Assembly: GCA_903859705.1 (NCBI GenBank)
Contig: CAIONQ010000162.1
Span: forward strand, 1 to 64,000
Reading direction: 5' to 3'
Source: an uncultured Chthonomonas sp.
GTDB taxonomy: Bacteria > Armatimonadota > Chthonomonadetes > Chthonomonadales > Chthonomonadaceae
DNA: 64,000 bases
Shown here: positions 62,206 through 64,000 of the stretch, in pieces
Numbering within the stretch: the first letter of the stretch is position 1
Layout: each line of letters opens with the position of its first letter
Made by a program: the position numbers and the translations under genes
The notes under the pieces: generated by a model
What the model saw: only the letters and a program-made list of their open reading frames with translations
Database searches by the model: none
Told to the model about the DNA's origin: nothing

Positions 62206-63228
62206 TTAAAGTCCCAGGATCAGAGCGGCGATAGCCTTCTGGGTATGAAGCCGGTTTTCAGCTTGATCCAGGATTACTGTTCTGTGCAGTTGCATCGCCG
62301 AGGCGGTGATCTCTTCCCCAAGGTGCGCCGGAAGGCAGTGCATGGCAAATGCGCCAGGTGCGGCAGCTTGCAGTAGCTCTGGAGTAATGCAATACGGTGC
62401 GAACACCACTCTTCGAATGGCGCTCTCTTCTTCTTGCCCCATGCTGGTCCAAACATCGGTATAGATCGCATTGGCGTTCTGAACAGCTTCTTGAGGATCA
62501 GTAACAATGGTTACCACAGCCCCGGTTTTCTCTTCAGAAGCAATGCGCTGTGCTTCCGTTAAGAAGAACGGATCTGGCAGGTAGCCATCCGGGCAGGCGG
62601 CAGAGATATGCACACCGGTTCTGGCGCAGGCAATTAGAAGCGACTGTAGTACGTTATTGCCGTCTCCCACATACGCAAGCTTTGTGCCCTTAAGAGTGCC
62701 AAGCTGCTGTTGCATGGTAAGCAGATCTGCAAACATTTGCAGAGGGTGCTCTCGATCGCTAAGGGCATTTATCACCGGTACGGTAGCGTGGTAATCCAAT
62801 TCAACTACCGTACTGTGGGCAAACACACGTGCTGCGATAAGATCTACCCAGCGAGAGAGGGCACCGGCCACATCTTCCACGCTCTCCCGCTTTCCCATGC
62901 CAACATCGCCAGGGGCAAGATAGATGGATGCGCCGCCCAACTGCGCCATGCCTGCCTCAAAGCTGGTGCGCGTTCGGAGCGATGGCTTTTCAAAAAGCAG
63001 TCCCAATGTGCTGGGATAAGAGAACTTAACGGCATTGCAGCGCGCGTCGTGCACGATCTTTAGTGCTGCAGCAGTCTCCAGGCCGATTGCGATTTCTTCG
63101 GCCGAGACGGAAACCATATCCAGCAACGATCTGCCTCGCCACGGGTTAGTGGGGTTTGTGATGTGTTTAAGTGCGAGTGCGGCAGCATGTTCTGCCGCCT
63201 CTGGTAGTACATTCGTGTTGTTTGTCAT
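62206..63228 (-). CDS. argF: ornithine carbamoyltransferase
   Basis: 340 residues. Makes citrulline from ornithine and carbamoyl phosphate. The carbamoyl-phosphate site reads Lys-Pro-Ser-Leu-Arg-Thr-Arg (in place of the commoner Ser-Thr-Arg-Thr), His-Pro-Leu-Gln follows, and the ornithine-site His-Cys-Leu-Pro-Ala is near the C-terminus. An N-terminal extension of about 30 residues precedes the usual start of the domain. 50 bases separate it from argD. Confidence 0.94.
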   Translation of the reverse strand: MTNNTNVLPEAAEHAAALALKHITNPTNPWRGRSLLDMVSVSAEEIAIGLETAAALKIVHDARCNAVKFSYPSTLGLLFEKPSLRTRTSFEAGMAQLGGASIYLAPGDVGMGKRESVEDVAGALSRWVDLIAARVFAHSTVVELDYHATVPVINALSDREHPLQMFADLLTMQQQLGTLKGTKLAYVGDGNNVLQSLLIACARTGVHISAACPDGYLPDPFFLTEAQRIASEEKTGAVVTIVTDPQEAVQNANAIYTDVWTSMGQEEESAIRRVVFAPYCITPELLQAAAPGAFAMHCLPAHLGEEITASAMQLHRTVILDQAENRLHTQKAIAALILGL

Positions 63229-63278
63229 AGTAACTATCGTAATCTCTCAAAGAGCATCTCACGATGCAAAACAGGTAC

Positions 63279-64000
63279 CTATACGGCTTGCAGAGCGGCA
63301 GCAATTGCGGCCACAACTGTATCGCAATGCTCGGGTGTCACAGTTAATGGTGGAAGCAAGCGCAGAATGCTATCTCCCACAGCGTTGATGATTACCCCGT
63401 TTTTCAGAAGCTCTTTCATGAGTTCGCGTGCAACCGGCCTCCCAAGCTGAACACCAACCATCAGACCGTGGCCTCGCACTTCAGTAATGTCTCCGTTGCT
63501 GCTGCTTTGCAGGCCCTTTAGTGCATTCAGGAAGTACTCGCCCGTTGCGGATGCGTTCTCCATCAGCTGTTCATCAATTAGCACATCCAGGGTGGCGTGT
63601 GCAGCGGCACATGCCAGCGGTTGCCCGGCGAAGGTTGAGCCATGATCTCCGGGAACCAGCGTTAGTGCTGCCTCGCCTCTGGCAAGGCAGGCTCCCATTG
63701 GGAAGCCATCGGCGATGCCTTTTGCCATGGTAACGATGTCGCCCTGTATGCCAACATTCTGACTGGCAAGAAACGTTCCGGTTCGCCCCATTCCGCACTG
63801 GATTTCGTCGAGAATGAGCAGCACTTCTGCTTCATCGCAAAGAGCGCGCACACCGGCCAGAAACTCTGGGGTTGCGGGTTGAACGCCGCTTTCGCCCTGA
63901 ATTGGCTCTATCATCACGGCACAGGTTTTGTCTGAAATCAGTTCATCCAGCGCGGCAAGGTTATTGAGCGGGCAGTACTTGAATCCGGGTACCAGTGGCT
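63279..64000 (-). CDS. argD: acetylornithine aminotransferase, N-terminus outside the window
   Basis: At least 239 C-terminal residues; the frame runs open through the window edge, so the start lies beyond base 64000. Class-III PLP aminotransferase. Glu-Pro-Ile-Gln-Gly-Glu-Ser-Gly-Val, Asp-Glu-Ile-Gln-Cys-Gly-Met-Gly-Arg-Thr-Gly and the PLP-lysine segment Thr-Met-Ala-Lys-Gly-Ile-Ala-Asp-Gly are characteristic of ArgD. Immediately upstream of argF, it opens the argDFH unit. Confidence 0.93.
   Translation of the reverse strand, partial: PLVPGFKYCPLNNLAALDELISDKTCAVMIEPIQGESGVQPATPEFLAGVRALCDEAEVLLILDEIQCGMGRTGTFLASQNVGIQGDIVTMAKGIADGFPMGACLARGEAALTLVPGDHGSTFAGQPLACAAAHATLDVLIDEQLMENASATGEYFLNALKGLQSSSNGDITEVRGHGLMVGVQLGRPVARELMKELLKNGVIINAVGDSILRLLPPLTVTPEHCDTVVAAIAAALQAV

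Overview
The window reads as chromosome of a free-living diderm bacterium. It carries a TolC-type outer-membrane channel, a SurA-like periplasmic lipoprotein and an FtsE-FtsX-EnvC set. My best guess for the phylum is Armatimonadota. This is inference from the mix of secreted GH95-, GH42- and beta-helix-type carbohydrate proteins, PD40 propeller, lone DinB and VOC proteins, a Thermus-type isocitrate dehydrogenase and a prepilin-like gene between accB and accC. No rRNA is present to settle it. I saw no insertion sequence, prophage or CRISPR array.

Layout. From 0 to 7.2 kb is a loose, minus-strand accessory stretch: two VOC proteins, DinB, a PD40 propeller and an MFS transporter. Mixed in are relics: a headless ADP-ribosylglycohydrolase (4070-4522), a nonsense-riddled TPR protein (about 6203-6430) and unidentified decayed frames. 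An initiator tRNA closes the stretch. From 7.4 to 18 kb come a GH95-like protein, NADP isocitrate dehydrogenase divergent from a small winged-helix regulator, a LysR regulator, hemL, an M14 peptidase and an unexplained 0.9 kb gap with its own promoter-like and terminator-like signals. From 18 to 27.3 kb come the DUF2344 protein plus an RNase E/G, an Rrf2 regulator with cysK, a SurA-like lipoprotein with MazG, and glycogen synthase. From 27.4 to 32.8 kb is a cell-wall and division unit: PBP1A, ftsE, ftsX, envC. From 32.8 to 38.2 kb come a b-type cytochrome, a molybdopterin enzyme and a beta-helix protein, translationally coupled, plus a GH42-like protein.

From 47.2 down to 38.3 kb a minus-strand gene train runs scpA, scpB, an adenosine-deaminase-like gene, a BMP-type nucleoside ABC transporter (four genes), a tandem PTPS/QueD protein and folE. 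Purine uptake and deamination are thus physically linked to GTP-derived pterin synthesis. From 47.3 to 55.8 kb on the plus strand come efp, a cysteine-rich membrane protein, accB, a prepilin-like gene, accC, an SGNH hydrolase, TolC, a MacB/LolD-type ATPase and a tiny membrane protein. From 55.9 kb to the edge are arginine genes (argG; argD-argF-argH) flanking a zinc-ribbon protein, dGTPase, YajQ and an orphan ParB.

Expression. Many junctions overlap by 1-4 bases (GTGA, ATGA, TAATG), so polycistronic, translationally coupled operons dominate. Two genes (PBP1A and scpA) have near-consensus sigma-70 promoters so close to the start codon that their mRNAs should be leaderless or nearly so. Convergent gene pairs are mostly separated by perfect hairpins that can terminate in both directions. 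The most promising leads are the purine-to-pterin cluster with its fused, half-degenerate PTPS, the cysteine-rich membrane protein beside efp/accB, the prepilin inside the acetyl-CoA carboxylase locus, and the unannotated transcription unit at 17.35-18.06 kb.
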